A DNA stretch of 64,000 bases from Sphingomonas daechungensis (GTDB lineage Bacteria; Pseudomonadota; Alphaproteobacteria; Sphingomonadales; Sphingomonadaceae), in the NCBI RefSeq assembly GCF_014489495.1, contig NZ_CP060780.1:186001-250000 (forward strand), given 5' to 3'. This document shows, piece by piece, positions 1-8,610 of this stretch. A program made the translations under genes and the position numbers. The notes beneath the pieces were generated by a model that was not told the origin of the DNA, did not search any database, and worked only from the letters and a program-made list of their open reading frames with translations. Numbering within the stretch: the first letter of the stretch is position 1; each line of letters opens with the position of its first letter.

Positions 1-1154
1 GCCGAACAGCGCAGCGGGGCCATTCGCACAATCGCGGGACGCATTCGCGACCACTCCGAGAGCATCTTGGCGGCAAACGCGGCAGACGTCGCCGATGCCA
101 CGGCCCTCGTGGACAGGTTGCTGCTCACCCCGAACGCGTCGAAGCGATGGCGCAAGCGGTCGAGGCCATCGCCCATCTGCCGGATCCGGTTGGCGCAGTC
201 ATCGAGCAATGGACGCGCCCCAACGGCTTGGAGATTTCGCGCATTCGCACGCCGATCGGGTAATCGGCATGATCTACGAGAGCAGGCCAAACGTGACCGC
301 CGATGCGGCAGCGATTTGTCTGCGGTCCGGGAATGCCGTCATCCTGCGGTCGGGATCGGAGGCCCTGCGAAGCTCGCTGGCGATCGGGGAAGCGATTGCC
401 GAGGCTCTTTCCGAAGCTGGCTTGCCGACCGGATCCGTCCAGGTCGTACCGACCCCGACCGTTCCGCCGTTGGGTTCATGCTCGAAGGGCTGAACGGTTC
501 GATCGATCTCCTCATCCCTCGTGGCGGCAGGGCGCTTGTCGAGCGTGTACAGAACGAAGCTCGTGTGCCTGTGCTTGGGCACCTGGAAGGCGTTTGCCAC
601 ACCTATGTTCACGTCTCGGCAGATCCGAAAATGGCCGCGGAAATCGTCCGCAACGCCAAGCTGCGGCGGGTCAGTGTTTGCGGCGCCACCGAGACCTTGC
701 TGATCGACAGCGATGTCGCTCCCGACTGCTTCCGAGCATCGCAGAGGCGCTGGGAGGGTGTGAGCTTCGCGGAGATGAAACCGCGCGAGCAATCGTGCCG
801 ATGGCCGCGGCCAGCGACGCGGACTGGCATGCCGAATATCTTGAACCCGTCCTCGCGGTGAAGACGGTTTCAGGTGTCGACGAAGCAGTCGATCACATCC
901 GCCGCTACGGGACCGGTCATACCGAAGCGATCATCGCCGAGGATGCCGAGGCCGCCGAGCATTTCCTCGATCGCGTCGACAGCGCCATCGTCCTTTGGAA
1001 CGCATCGACCCAGTTCGCTGACGGCGGTGAATTCGGGTTCGGTGCGGAAATCGGCATTGCGACGGGGAAGCTTCACGCTCGCGGTCCGGTCGGGCCCGAG
1101 CAGCTGACGACTTTCAAGTATCAGGTCCGCGGAACGGGCCAGATACGCCCCTGA
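1..1154 (+). CDS. proA: Glutamate-5-semialdehyde dehydrogenase (gamma-glutamyl phosphate reductase), 5' end cut off
   Basis: Catalyses the NADPH-dependent reduction of gamma-glutamyl phosphate in proline synthesis. The window opens inside the gene. The protein is spread over all three forward frames: roughly 1-150, then 250-470 ([20 protein letters not shown], the ProA nucleotide-binding signature), then 460-740 ([20 protein letters not shown] and [11 protein letters not shown], the latter spanning the catalytic Cys), then 740-1154 ([20 protein letters not shown]-like end, seen as [20 protein letters not shown]). At least three one-base frame changes are needed to join them; I treat these as sequence errors. 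Nothing follows it in the same direction for about 220 bases, so it probably ends its own operon. Confidence 0.9.
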
Positions 1155-1210
1155 TCGGGATCCCGCCGCGGTGCCTTCTCTGGATCCACAGTTAGGAGTT
1201 AGGTCACAAA

Positions 1211-1222
1211 TTGTATCCCATT
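1211..1222. promoter_or_regulatory. Putative operator, thr operon site 1
   Basis: The element TTGTATCCCATT belongs to the recurring palindrome family (idealised TTGGGATCCCAA) found at several amino-acid promoters in this window. It sits about 55 bases upstream of a possible -35 box (TTGACG, 1266-1271). The binding protein is unknown; FCD-type GntR regulators bind sites of this general shape, but this is only inference. It is one of the weaker copies. Confidence 0.35.
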
Positions 1223-1265
1223 TGTCACTGGACGTTGGAATTCCCCGCGATATCCTCCTTGCGGG

Positions 1266-1305
1266 TTGACGGCGGCGCATCATCCGTGCATTTTTGGGAT
1301 CCAAT
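1266..1305 (+). promoter_or_regulatory. Putative thr operon promoter with overlapping operator (site 2)
   Basis: A -35-like TTGACG (1266-1271) is followed after 17 bases by CATTTT (1289-1294). A close match to the shared palindrome, TTGGGATCCAAT (1294-1305), lies over the -10 end and the expected start point, where a bound repressor would block initiation. The -10 box is poor, so the promoter call is tentative; the palindrome itself is clear. The stretch 1155-1375 holds no gene that I can support. Confidence 0.45.
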
Positions 1306-1375
1306 GCAGAACAGCGTGACCTCAACTGCCGCACTTGCGCTCGACAGCGCAGCGGTTTTGCACGCCCAACGCACG

Positions 1376-1429
1376 ATGATGATGATTACGACGATTATGA
1401 CCACGCGCATGCGGGGCGTGACCGGCTGA
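1376..1429 (+). CDS. thrL: Thr/Ile-rich leader peptide of the threonine operon (attenuator)
   Basis: The frame reads MMMITTIMTTRMRGVTG and stop: 5 Thr, 2 Ile and 5 Met in 17 residues. The same frame is open further upstream, with another in-frame ATG at 1304 giving a 41-residue version, so the start is uncertain; no strong ribosome site precedes either. A GC hairpin plus T tract (1457-1489) lies between this peptide and the aspartokinase gene. This is the arrangement of the enterobacterial thr attenuator: stalling at Thr or Ile codons would let transcription continue. GCGGG at 1411-1415, at the end of the peptide, can pair with CCCGC of the terminator stem (1457-1461) as a short alternative helix. 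Confidence 0.75.
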   Translation: MMMITTIMTTRMRGVTG

Positions 1430-1456
1430 TAACCATCTAAACAAGGTTTCATCCGA

Positions 1457-1489
1457 CCCGCTCCCCGAACCAGGCGAGCGGGTTTTTTT
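1457..1489 (+). terminator. Attenuator terminator of the thr operon
   Basis: Stem CCCGCTC (1457-1463) pairs with GAGCGGG (1476-1482), loop 12 bases, followed by seven T residues (1483-1489). It lies 28 bases after the leader-peptide stop and 36 bases before the aspartokinase start, so it is an intrinsic terminator inside the operon leader. Confidence 0.85.
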
Positions 1490-1524
1490 ATGCCGAATTC
1501 TGACCGATCGAAAGCGAGCAAGAG

Positions 1525-3273
1525 ATGTCCAGGCCAGACGATAAGCCGGAGGTGCAAGCGAAGCGCTTGTGCGTTCTGAAATTTGGAAGCTCTGTCCTCG
1601 AACGTGAGGAGGACTATCCGAAGGTCGTCGCCGAGATCTATCGCCACGTTCGTGACGGGGAAAAGGTCGTCGCGGTGGTGTCGGCCCTCGCCGGCGAAAC
1701 GGATGCGCTCCTGGCCCAGGCGCACCGCGTCGGCGGAAATGCCGCTCCGGACGGGCTGGTTGCCCGGCTTGCGCGGTCGGTGAACTTCAATCCGCGGCAC
1801 TTCTGTCTCTAGCGCTCAGCAAGGCAGGACTGCGGGCCTGCACACTCGACCCGCACGAGATGGCGTTGGTTGCCGAGGGGTCCCCGCTCGACTCCAATCT
1901 CGCCGGCCTGGATTCGGAATCCGTTTGGGCCCGGATCAATGAAAATGACGCGGTCGTCGTCCCCGGTTTCATCGCCGATCACGCCGAGCATGGGGTCGTG
2001 ACTTTGGGCCGGGGCGGAACCGATCTCAGTGCCGTCTTCTTCGCCGACCGTCTCAACGCCCACCGGGTCCGCCTGGTGAAGGACGTGGACGGCGTTTACG
2101 ATCAAGACCCGCCCGGAATGCGCGTGCGGAACGCTTCTCGCAAATGAGCTACGCGGAAGCGGAAGAAGCGAGCAGCGGCCTGATCCAGGTCAAGGCGATC
2201 CATGCCGCGGACGAGAAAGACGTCCTGATCGAAGTCGCGGCCTTGGGGTCACTCGAAGCGACCACGATTGCCCGCTTGCCGGCCGCGAAATCCTGCCCTC
2301 CCGCTCGGAGCGGCTCAAGGTCGCATTGCTCGGCTGCGGGTCGGTTGGAGGCGGCGTGCTCCAGCTTCTGCTTGCGCAGCCGGAGCTGTTCCAGGTCGGC
2401 CCGGTGCTCGTTCGCACTCCCGTCCAGCACAACGAGAATGTCGTTTTCACTCAAAGCCTCGATGACGCGCTGGCGGACGATCCCGACGTTGTGATCGAGC
2501 TGGTCGGCGGTACCGAGCTGGCCGCCGACGCAATCCATTCCGCACTGGCGCGCGGAGCGCAGGTCGTAACCGCGAACAAGGCCGCTTTAGCTCGTCATTG
2601 GGACTCGCTTCATGCCTGTGCGGCGCGGCACGGTGGCGGTCTCCGCTTCTCGGCCGCGGTCGGTGGCGGTGCCCCGATCATCGAAACGCTACGGCGAATC
2701 ACGGGTGGTGTCGTCTCCGTCGAGGGCGTGATGAACGGCACCTGCAACTATCTGCTCAGCCGCCTCGCCGAAGGTTGGACCTTCGAGGACGCGCTCAGGG
2801 CGGCGCAGAGGCTGGGCTTTGCCGAGGCGGATCCAACGGCAGACGTCGATGGTCACGATGCCGCCGACAAGCTCACCGTCCTCGCACGTGAAGCTTTCGG
2901 AATCGCACTTCAGCCCGCGCTGGTGCCCAAAGCGTCATTGAGTGACCTCCAACCTCGCGCAGCGCTGGAAGCCTTGGAACGCGGCGAAGTGCTCAAACAG
3001 GTCGGTCGCGTGCGGCTTTTGCCGGATGGCTCGGTCGAGGCGGAAGTTCAGCTTGCATCATTGCCGCTGGACCATCCGCTGGCAGCTGCGCGCGATGAAG
3101 AAAACCGCTTCCTTGTCACCGATTCCGCAGGCAACGTGCACGATGTCTTCGGCAAGGGTGCAGGTCGGTGGCCCACAGCGACAGCAGTATTCGCGGACGT
3201 GATGGACGCGCAGCGGGCGTTGCTCGGCCGTCGCCCCGTCGTGGGCGAAAAATCCGTGCGGCTAAGGGCATAG
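1525..3273 (+). CDS. thrA: Bifunctional aspartate kinase-homoserine dehydrogenase without ACT domain
   Basis: First and third steps of the aspartate-to-threonine path. Three frame changes (near 1790, 2135 and 2280) are needed; corrected length is about 583 residues. The N-terminal part is an amino-acid-kinase fold (KFGSSVL near residue 20; VTLGRGGTDLSAVFFADRL; LVKDVDGVYDQDP). About residue 255 it passes directly into homoserine dehydrogenase (VALLGCGSVGGGVL, the NAD(P)-binding loop; ELVGGTELAADAI; VEGVMNGTCNYLLSRLAEG; ADVDGHDAADKL). The linker is far too short for the paired ACT domains that carry feedback control in E. coli ThrA (about 820 residues). Control may therefore rest on the upstream leader attenuator. 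thrB follows after 5 bases. Confidence 0.85.
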
Positions 3274-3278
3274 CGCAG

Positions 3279-4235
3279 ATGATCCGCCAAGCCGCCAGCG
3301 CCAGCGCTCCGGCCAGCATCGGCAACGTTGGGGTTGGATTCGACATTCTCGGCCAAGCGTTCGAAGCAGCACATGACGTGGTCACTGCGGTTCGTGACGA
3401 ACGGCCCGGAGTCCACCTCGTCGACGTCAGCGGCCTGGTCAGCTCACTTCCGGACGATACCGCGTCGAATACCGCCCTCGCCGCTGCAGACGCCGTGTTG
3501 AAGTCGGTCGGATCGCCGTGCGGGTTGCGGCTGTCGATCGTCAAGGGCGTGCCTCTTGCTGCTGGAATGGGCGGGTCTGCAGCGTCGGCCGTCGCCGGAG
3601 CAGCCGCTGCCAATGCCGTGCTTGGAGAGCCATACTCGCTCGGCGAACTCCTGCCCTTCGTCCTGGAGGGCGAACGGGTCGCATCGGACCCGCCTCATTG
3701 GGATAACGTCATGGCCAGTCTGCTCGGCGGCTTGGTGCTTGCCGCGCGGGAGGAGCCTGCCCTCATTCAACGGGTGCCAGTGCCCGACGGTGTGACATCG
3801 ATCGTGCTTCACCCGGAGGTCAAGATCGAAACGCGCATGGCGCGATCCATCCTCGGATCTGAGGTACCTTTGAAGGTCGCAGTCGAACATGGTCGCCGGG
3901 TCGCATCGTTCATCCTGGGATGCTCGACCAATGATTTCGATTTGCTGCGCTCCGGTTTCGAGGATGTCCTTGTCGAGCCGCAGCGGCAGCACCTCTTGCC
4001 TTGCTTCAACCAGGTAAAGGCAGCCGCACTCGGTTCTGGAGCCTTGGGCTGCTCATTCTCTGGTTCGGGGCCGTCCGTGTTCGCCTGGGCCGTCGATGCA
4101 GACGCCGATGCGGTTGAGAATGCTTTGTCCATGGCCTTCGCGGATGCCGATGTCCCTGCGCGAGCGTATCGCGCACCCGTGTCTTCCGGCGGAGTGAAAG
4201 TCACTTTCAGTGACGAAGCGCTGGCAGCGGCATGA
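3279..4235 (+). CDS. thrB: Homoserine kinase, GHMP family
   Basis: Phosphorylates homoserine using ATP. The frame is open upstream, but ATG 3279 gives the usual ThrB start (IRQAASASAPASIGNVGVGF) and lies 5 bases after the thrA stop. The protein is 318 residues, normal for ThrB. The GHMP ATP-binding motif is PLAAGMGGSAASAVAG around residue 92-107, and the C-terminal glycine-rich motif is LGCSFSGSGPSVFAW. It is the GHMP type, not the choline-kinase-like ThrB seen in many other alphaproteobacteria. Its stop overlaps the thrC start by 4 bases. Confidence 0.93.
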   Translation: MIRQAASASAPASIGNVGVGFDILGQAFEAAHDVVTAVRDERPGVHLVDVSGLVSSLPDDTASNTALAAADAVLKSVGSPCGLRLSIVKGVPLAAGMGGSAASAVAGAAAANAVLGEPYSLGELLPFVLEGERVASDPPHWDNVMASLLGGLVLAAREEPALIQRVPVPDGVTSIVLHPEVKIETRMARSILGSEVPLKVAVEHGRRVASFILGCSTNDFDLLRSGFEDVLVEPQRQHLLPCFNQVKAAALGSGALGCSFSGSGPSVFAWAVDADADAVENALSMAFADADVPARAYRAPVSSGGVKVTFSDEALAAA

Positions 4236-5548
4236 AGTTCGTCAGCACCCGAGGCCAGTCGCCTGCAGCAACGCTATCGGAAGCCCTTCTGAGCGGTGCC
4301 GCACCTGACGGCGGCCTTTACATGCCCGAGGTGCTTCCGAAAGCCGAACTGGACTTGCTTAATCCTGATGAGCCACTGGCAGAGTTCGCGGCGCGCCTCT
4401 TGCGACCTTTCTTTGCCGGCGACGAACTGGAGCCGCATCTCCGATCGATTTGCGAGCAATCCTTCGATTTCCCGATTAACCTCGTCGTCCCCAATCTGGC
4501 CAAACCGCAGTTCCACGCGCTGGAGCTGTTCAATGGACCGACCGGGGCGTTCAAGGATTTCGGCGCGCGATTCCTGATGAATTGCTTCGAGCGGCTTGCC
4601 GGGCGCGGACCCCTGACGGTTCTCGTCGCAACCTCTGGTGATACCGGCGGCGCAGTTGGGTGCGCTGCCGACGGACGCAAGTCGGTTCGCACTGTTATCC
4701 TGTTTCCGAAAGGGCGCGTCTCCGCTTTCCAGGAGCATCAGCTGACATGCTGGGGCGAAAACGTCACGGCGATCGAAATCGAGGGCGATTTCGACGATTG
4801 CCAACGGCTCGTGAAAGCCGCCTTCTGCAACCCGGCGCTGTGTGCCGAGCATCGATTGACATCCGCCAATTCGATCAATTTCGGAAGGCTGTTGCCCCAG
4901 CTTGCCTATGTCGCGCACGCGGCTTTGGCCAGGTTCAAGGCTACAGGCATGAAGCCCGGTTTCGTGGTTCCCAGCGGCAATCTCGGACACGGCTTCGCGG
5001 TACTCATGGCGAAGGCGATGGGCCTGCCGATCGGTCCGATCGTACTCGCCACCAATGCGAACAAAACGCTCAAGGACTGGCACGACAAGGGGCGCTACCA
5101 GCCTCGCGCCTCGGTCCAGACGCTGGCCAACGCCATGGACGTCGGCAATCCCAGCAACTTTGAGCGCCTGTCCGCGCTGGGTGTACAGCCGAGCGAACTC
5201 AGGGTGGAGCTGGTCACCGACGGTCAAATCCGGACACGGATCAAGGCTGTTTACGAAACGAGCGGTTACGTCGCATGCCCACATACGGCGACGACGTTCG
5301 AAGCCTGGTGGCGCTTGCCGAAAGACGAGCGCTCGGATCGCGACTGGATCGCCTTGGCGACGGCACATCCCTACAAGTTTGCGGACATGGTCGAGCCCCT
5401 GATCGGACGCGAAATCGAACCGACGGCGGCGCTTGCGAGCATTCTCAACCGGCGGACCTACAAGGTTCGAAGCGCGCCCGAGCTGGACGATCTTGCGCAG
5501 GTCCTCGAGGGGTCCGCCCTAATGGGGCAGCGTCACTGCGCCATGTGA
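4232..5548 (+). CDS. thrC: Threonine synthase
   Basis: PLP enzyme converting O-phosphohomoserine to threonine; last gene of the thr operon. 438 residues in one intact frame. The PLP lysine lies in [15 protein letters not shown]; the phosphate-binding loop is [23 protein letters not shown] is a family signature. ATG overlaps the thrB stop (ATGA). The 3' end overlaps the convergent ilvD end by 16 bases, so there is no room for a dedicated terminator between them. Confidence 0.95.
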   Translation: MKFVSTRGQSPAATLSEALLSGAAPDGGLYMPEVLPKAELDLLNPDEPLAEFAARLLRPFFAGDELEPHLRSICEQSFDFPINLVVPNLAKPQFHALELFNGPTGAFKDFGARFLMNCFERLAGRGPLTVLVATSGDTGGAVGCAADGRKSVRTVILFPKGRVSAFQEHQLTCWGENVTAIEIEGDFDDCQRLVKAAFCNPALCAEHRLTSANSINFGRLLPQLAYVAHAALARFKATGMKPGFVVPSGNLGHGFAVLMAKAMGLPIGPIVLATNANKTLKDWHDKGRYQPRASVQTLANAMDVGNPSNFERLSALGVQPSELRVELVTDGQIRTRIKAVYETSGYVACPHTATTFEAWWRLPKDERSDRDWIALATAHPYKFADMVEPLIGREIEPTAALASILNRRTYKVRSAPELDDLAQVLEGSALMGQRHCAM

Positions 5549-7186
5549 AGCGGAGCCAACGAGCGCTGCATATTTGGCAAATGCCCCGTCGATTCAGGCG
5601 ATACGAGCCAATCGTTCGCGGCACGGGACGATAGGTCGGCAGTAGTTTCGACTACGCGCGAGTTCACGTCGATGACGATGCTGTCGCCGGTCTCGAGCAG
5701 TGCAATCGGACCTCCTCGCGCGGCTTCGGGCGAGATGTGGCCGACCATGAAACCGTAGGTTGCGCCGGAGAAGCGGCCATCGGTGATCAGCGCCACTGAG
5801 TCACCCAACCCTCGGCCCTGGATAGCGGCGGTAACGCCGAGCATCTCCCGCATGCCGGGGCCGCCGACAGGACCCTCACCGCGGATCACAACGACGTCGC
5901 CGGGCTCGATCAGTCCGTGCGTCACAGCGTCGAACGCAGCCTCTTCGCCGTCATAGACTTTTGCTGGTCCTTCGAACCGAAGCTTCCCGTGACCAGCGAG
6001 CTTCACGACGCAGCCCTCCGGCGCGATGTTGCCGTAGCAGATGCCGAACCCGCCTCGCTCCTTGATAGGCGCATCAGCGGTGACGATGACTTCCTGGCCT
6101 GGCGTCTCATCAGCATCGCGGAAATGATCGAATAGCGATTTGCCGGTAACCGTTGGAGCGTCGGAGATCAGTCCGGCTTCCATCAGTCGACGCCCAGTAA
6201 CGCCGTTCCACCCGCGGCGCTCATGTCGGGCGCCATGAAGCGTCCGCCCGGCTTCAAATCGGCGATGACGGGGGTGGAGCGGGAAACCTCATCGAAGATA
6301 TCGATGTTGAACGCGCTCTCGGAAATGCCGGCCTCTCGGGCGATCGCCAGCAGGTGCAGGACAAGGTTGGTCGATCCCGCAGTTGCTGTTCCCGCAACCG
6401 CTGCGTTTCGCAGGCTCTCGGCCGTGATGAAGCTTCTCGCATTGCGCCCTGCGCGCAGTGCCTCGAGCGCCAACCTGCCCGCTTCGACGGCAGCCTCCCT
6501 CTTGTCGGGGTGAACGGCGGGAATATCGTTCAGACCCACCGGCGACAGGCCAAGGAAGCTCATTGCCAATGCCATCGTATTGGCCGTGAACTGACCTCCG
6601 CAAGCGCCGGCGCCCGGACAGGCCGCCTGCTCGACCGTCTGCAACTCCTGATCGCCGATCGCGCCCGCGCTGTGCGCCCCGACTGCTTCGAAAACGTCCT
6701 GGATGGTGATCGCCTTGGGCCCCAGGTGACCAGGCATGATCGAGCCGCCGTAAAGTACGACACTCGGCAAATCGAGGCGAGCCGCTGCCATAGCTGCAGC
6801 CGGAATGGTCTTGTCGCAGCCGACGATGAACACGACGCCGTCTAGCGAGTGGCCCCGAACGGCAAGTTCCGCGGAGTCCGCGATGACTTCGCGGCTCATC
6901 AGGGACGCACGCATGCCACGCGTTCCCATGGCAATACCGTCGGTTACGACGATCGTATTGAACTCGATCGGGGTCCGCCCGCCTCTTCGATCCCGCGAGC
7001 GGCATGCTGGGCCAGATCGCGCAGGTGCATGTTGCACGGCGTTACGGTCGAAAAGCTGTGAACGATCGCGATCAGCGGCTTCGAAAGCGCTCTCGCATTG
7101 AAACCGGCAGCGTGAAGCATTGCTCTCGCCGGGGCACGCGACGGCCCTTCGACGACTTCGCGCGACGGCAAACCCTTGGAACTCAT
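5533..7186 (-). CDS. ilvD: Dihydroxy-acid dehydratase
   Basis: Iron-sulfur enzyme of the Ile/Val pathway acting after IlvC. The frame changes near 6985 and near 6190 are each repaired by one G, giving about 551 residues. Cluster ligands are visible as [20 protein letters not shown] and [18 protein letters not shown] 7186 gives the usual N-terminus ([20 protein letters not shown]). The gene is divergent from ilvC; their 379-base gap holds both promoters and the ilv leader peptide. The C-terminus (after QRSLAPL) is ordinary in length. Confidence 0.92.
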
Positions 7187-7198
7187 GGCTGAACCTGT

Positions 7199-7227
7199 AG
7201 CATTTTGGATACAATTGTCCCTCTCAA
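7199..7227 (-). promoter_or_regulatory. Putative ilvD promoter with operator
   Basis: Read on the minus strand: TTGAGA (7227-7222), 17-base spacer, AATGCT (7204-7199), putting the start about 6-12 bases before the ilvD ATG. The palindrome-family element, TTGGATACAATT on the plus strand (7205-7216), fills the spacer and touches the -10 box, a classic repressor position. Confidence 0.45.
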
Positions 7228-7284
7228 GCACGGTCCGGCGGACAAGAAAAGCAGCAATTCCGCCTCTAACAGGCCAATTTGCTC

Positions 7285-7335
7285 TTGCTAGCCGTGTCGC
7301 GATGCAGCATAACAATGATCAGATTGGATCCCAAA
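7285..7335 (+). promoter_or_regulatory. Putative ilvC-operon promoter and operator
   Basis: TTGCTA (7285-7290), 17 bases, CATAAC (7308-7313). The shared palindrome ATTGGATCCCAAA (7323-7335) would lie just after the transcription start, ahead of the leader peptide. Together with the ilvD site about 110 bases away it makes a pair of operators across the divergent region. Confidence 0.45.
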
Positions 7336-7365
7336 GTGGGGGTCCTGATTGGGGCGGTTCGATCG

Positions 7366-7476
7366 ATGCTTCTGAATTCGAAGCTCATTGCGAACGACTT
7401 TACGGACACGTCGATCGACGTGCGCCTCAACGTGCTTACGATCGTACTTATTACCCTTGATAGGGGAGCGGGCTAG
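7366..7476 (+). CDS. ilvL: Leu/Ile/Val-rich leader peptide of the ilv-leu operon (attenuator)
   Basis: A 36-residue frame whose C-terminal half reads [19 protein letters not shown]: a dense run of Leu, Val and Ile codons with two Thr, then stop at 7474-7476. ATG 7366 is the likely start; ATG 7315 and GTG 7420 are in the same frame. It is followed by an intrinsic terminator (7512-7545) and then ilvC, the standard layout of ilv/leu attenuation. The last codons contain GGGGAGCGGG (7463-7472), which can pair over 10 bases with CCCGCTCCCC (7513-7522) of the terminator stem, so a ribosome reaching the stop codon would cover the antiterminator strand and permit termination. Confidence 0.8.
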   Translation: MLLNSKLIANDFTDTSIDVRLNVLTIVLITLDRGAG

Positions 7477-7511
7477 GGTTCCGAACGGTCCAATCGGATC
7501 AGGAACCAAGA

Positions 7512-7546
7512 CCCCGCTCCCCAACCCGGGAGCGGGGGTTTTCTTT
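7512..7546 (+). terminator. Attenuator terminator of the ilv-leu operon
   Basis: Ten-base-pair stem CCCCGCTCCC (7512-7521) with GGGAGCGGGG (7528-7537), 6-base loop, then TTTTCTTTT. It lies between the leader-peptide stop and ilvC. Its left arm can instead pair with GGGGAGCGGG at 7463-7472, giving mutually exclusive antiterminator and terminator forms. Confidence 0.9.
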
Positions 7547-7565
7547 TGCGGAAAGGAAATCTCGA

Positions 7566-8609
7566 GTGGAACGGGTCTACAGCAACGACGACGCCAGGCC
7601 GGAAGTCCTCAAGGGCTCAAGGATCGCGGTAATCGGCTATGGCAGCCAGGGCCGCGCGCATGCGCGCAACCTTCGCGACAGCGGTTTCGACGTCGTGGTC
7701 GGCGCCCGAGCGGGGGGCGGCGCATCACAACGTGCGACGGCAGATGGCTTTCGCGTAGTGTCTCCTTCCGATGCGGCACGTGAGGCGCAGCTCGTATGCC
7801 TGCTCACCCCAGACATGAGTCATCGCGAAGTCTACGCCCGCGATATCGAGCCGAACCTGTCGCCCGGAGATACCCTGCTGGTCGCTCACGGTTTTTCCGT
7901 GCTGTACGGCGAGGTCAAGCCGCGCGCCGATCTCGACGTGGTGCTGGTTGCGCCGAAAGGCCCCGGCGATCTCGTTCGTCGCGAATTCGAAATTGGGAGA
8001 GGCGTCCCGAGCCTGTTCGCCGTCTACCAGGACGCGACAGGCTCGGCGCGCGACAAGGCGCTGGCCTACACATGGGGTAATGGCGGCACGCGCGCCGGAG
8101 CCATCGAAACCACCTTCAAGGAAGAGACCGAGACCGACCTGTTCGGCGAGCAAGCCGTGCTGTGCGGCGGTGCGACCGAACTGGTGGCGTCAGGTTTCAA
8201 GACCCTCGTCGACGCCGGCTACAAGCCCGAAGTCGCCTATTTCGAATGCCTCCACGAGCTGAAGCTGATTGTGGACCTGATGTACGAGGGCGGTTTCCAG
8301 AAGATGCTGCACTTCGTGTCCGAGACAGCCAAGTACGGCGACTTCGTATCCGGCCCTCGTGTGATCAACGACGAGACCCGCGAGCGGATGAAGGAAGTCC
8401 TGTCCGACATTCAGGACGGAAGCTTCGCTCGCCAGTGGATCGCCGAGAACCAGGCCGGCAAGCCCGAATATCAGCGGATGTGGGACGAAGATCTCGCCCA
8501 GCCGATCGAGCAAGTCGGCGCCGAGCTGCGCAAGAAGATGGCGTGGCTTCGCGGCGAGAAGGAGGCCGATCCGCAGCCCGCTCCGCAAGCGCAACCGCAA
8601 GCGGCATAA
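7566..8609 (+). CDS. ilvC: Ketol-acid reductoisomerase
   Basis: NADPH- and Mg-dependent second step of Val/Ile synthesis. 347 residues, intact, class I (short) form. Starts with GTG 7566 after a good ribosome site (AAGGAA at about 7551). The Rossmann loop is [20 protein letters not shown]; the phosphate-loop region (GARAGGG) suggests NADPH. Metal and substrate residues are in [13 protein letters not shown]-type sequence ([19 protein letters not shown]) and [19 protein letters not shown]. It ends in a low-complexity tail of Gln, Pro and Ala. ilvB begins one base after the stop. Confidence 0.96.
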   Translation: MERVYSNDDARPEVLKGSRIAVIGYGSQGRAHARNLRDSGFDVVVGARAGGGASQRATADGFRVVSPSDAAREAQLVCLLTPDMSHREVYARDIEPNLSPGDTLLVAHGFSVLYGEVKPRADLDVVLVAPKGPGDLVRREFEIGRGVPSLFAVYQDATGSARDKALAYTWGNGGTRAGAIETTFKEETETDLFGEQAVLCGGATELVASGFKTLVDAGYKPEVAYFECLHELKLIVDLMYEGGFQKMLHFVSETAKYGDFVSGPRVINDETRERMKEVLSDIQDGSFARQWIAENQAGKPEYQRMWDEDLAQPIEQVGAELRKKMAWLRGEKEADPQPAPQAQPQAA

Positions 8610-8610
8610 G

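Noticed and set aside
4274-5368. A 364-residue open frame on the minus strand opposite thrC
   Set aside because: It is a shadow of thrC in high-GC DNA; its translation shows no protein family, while the plus strand encodes a complete threonine synthase.
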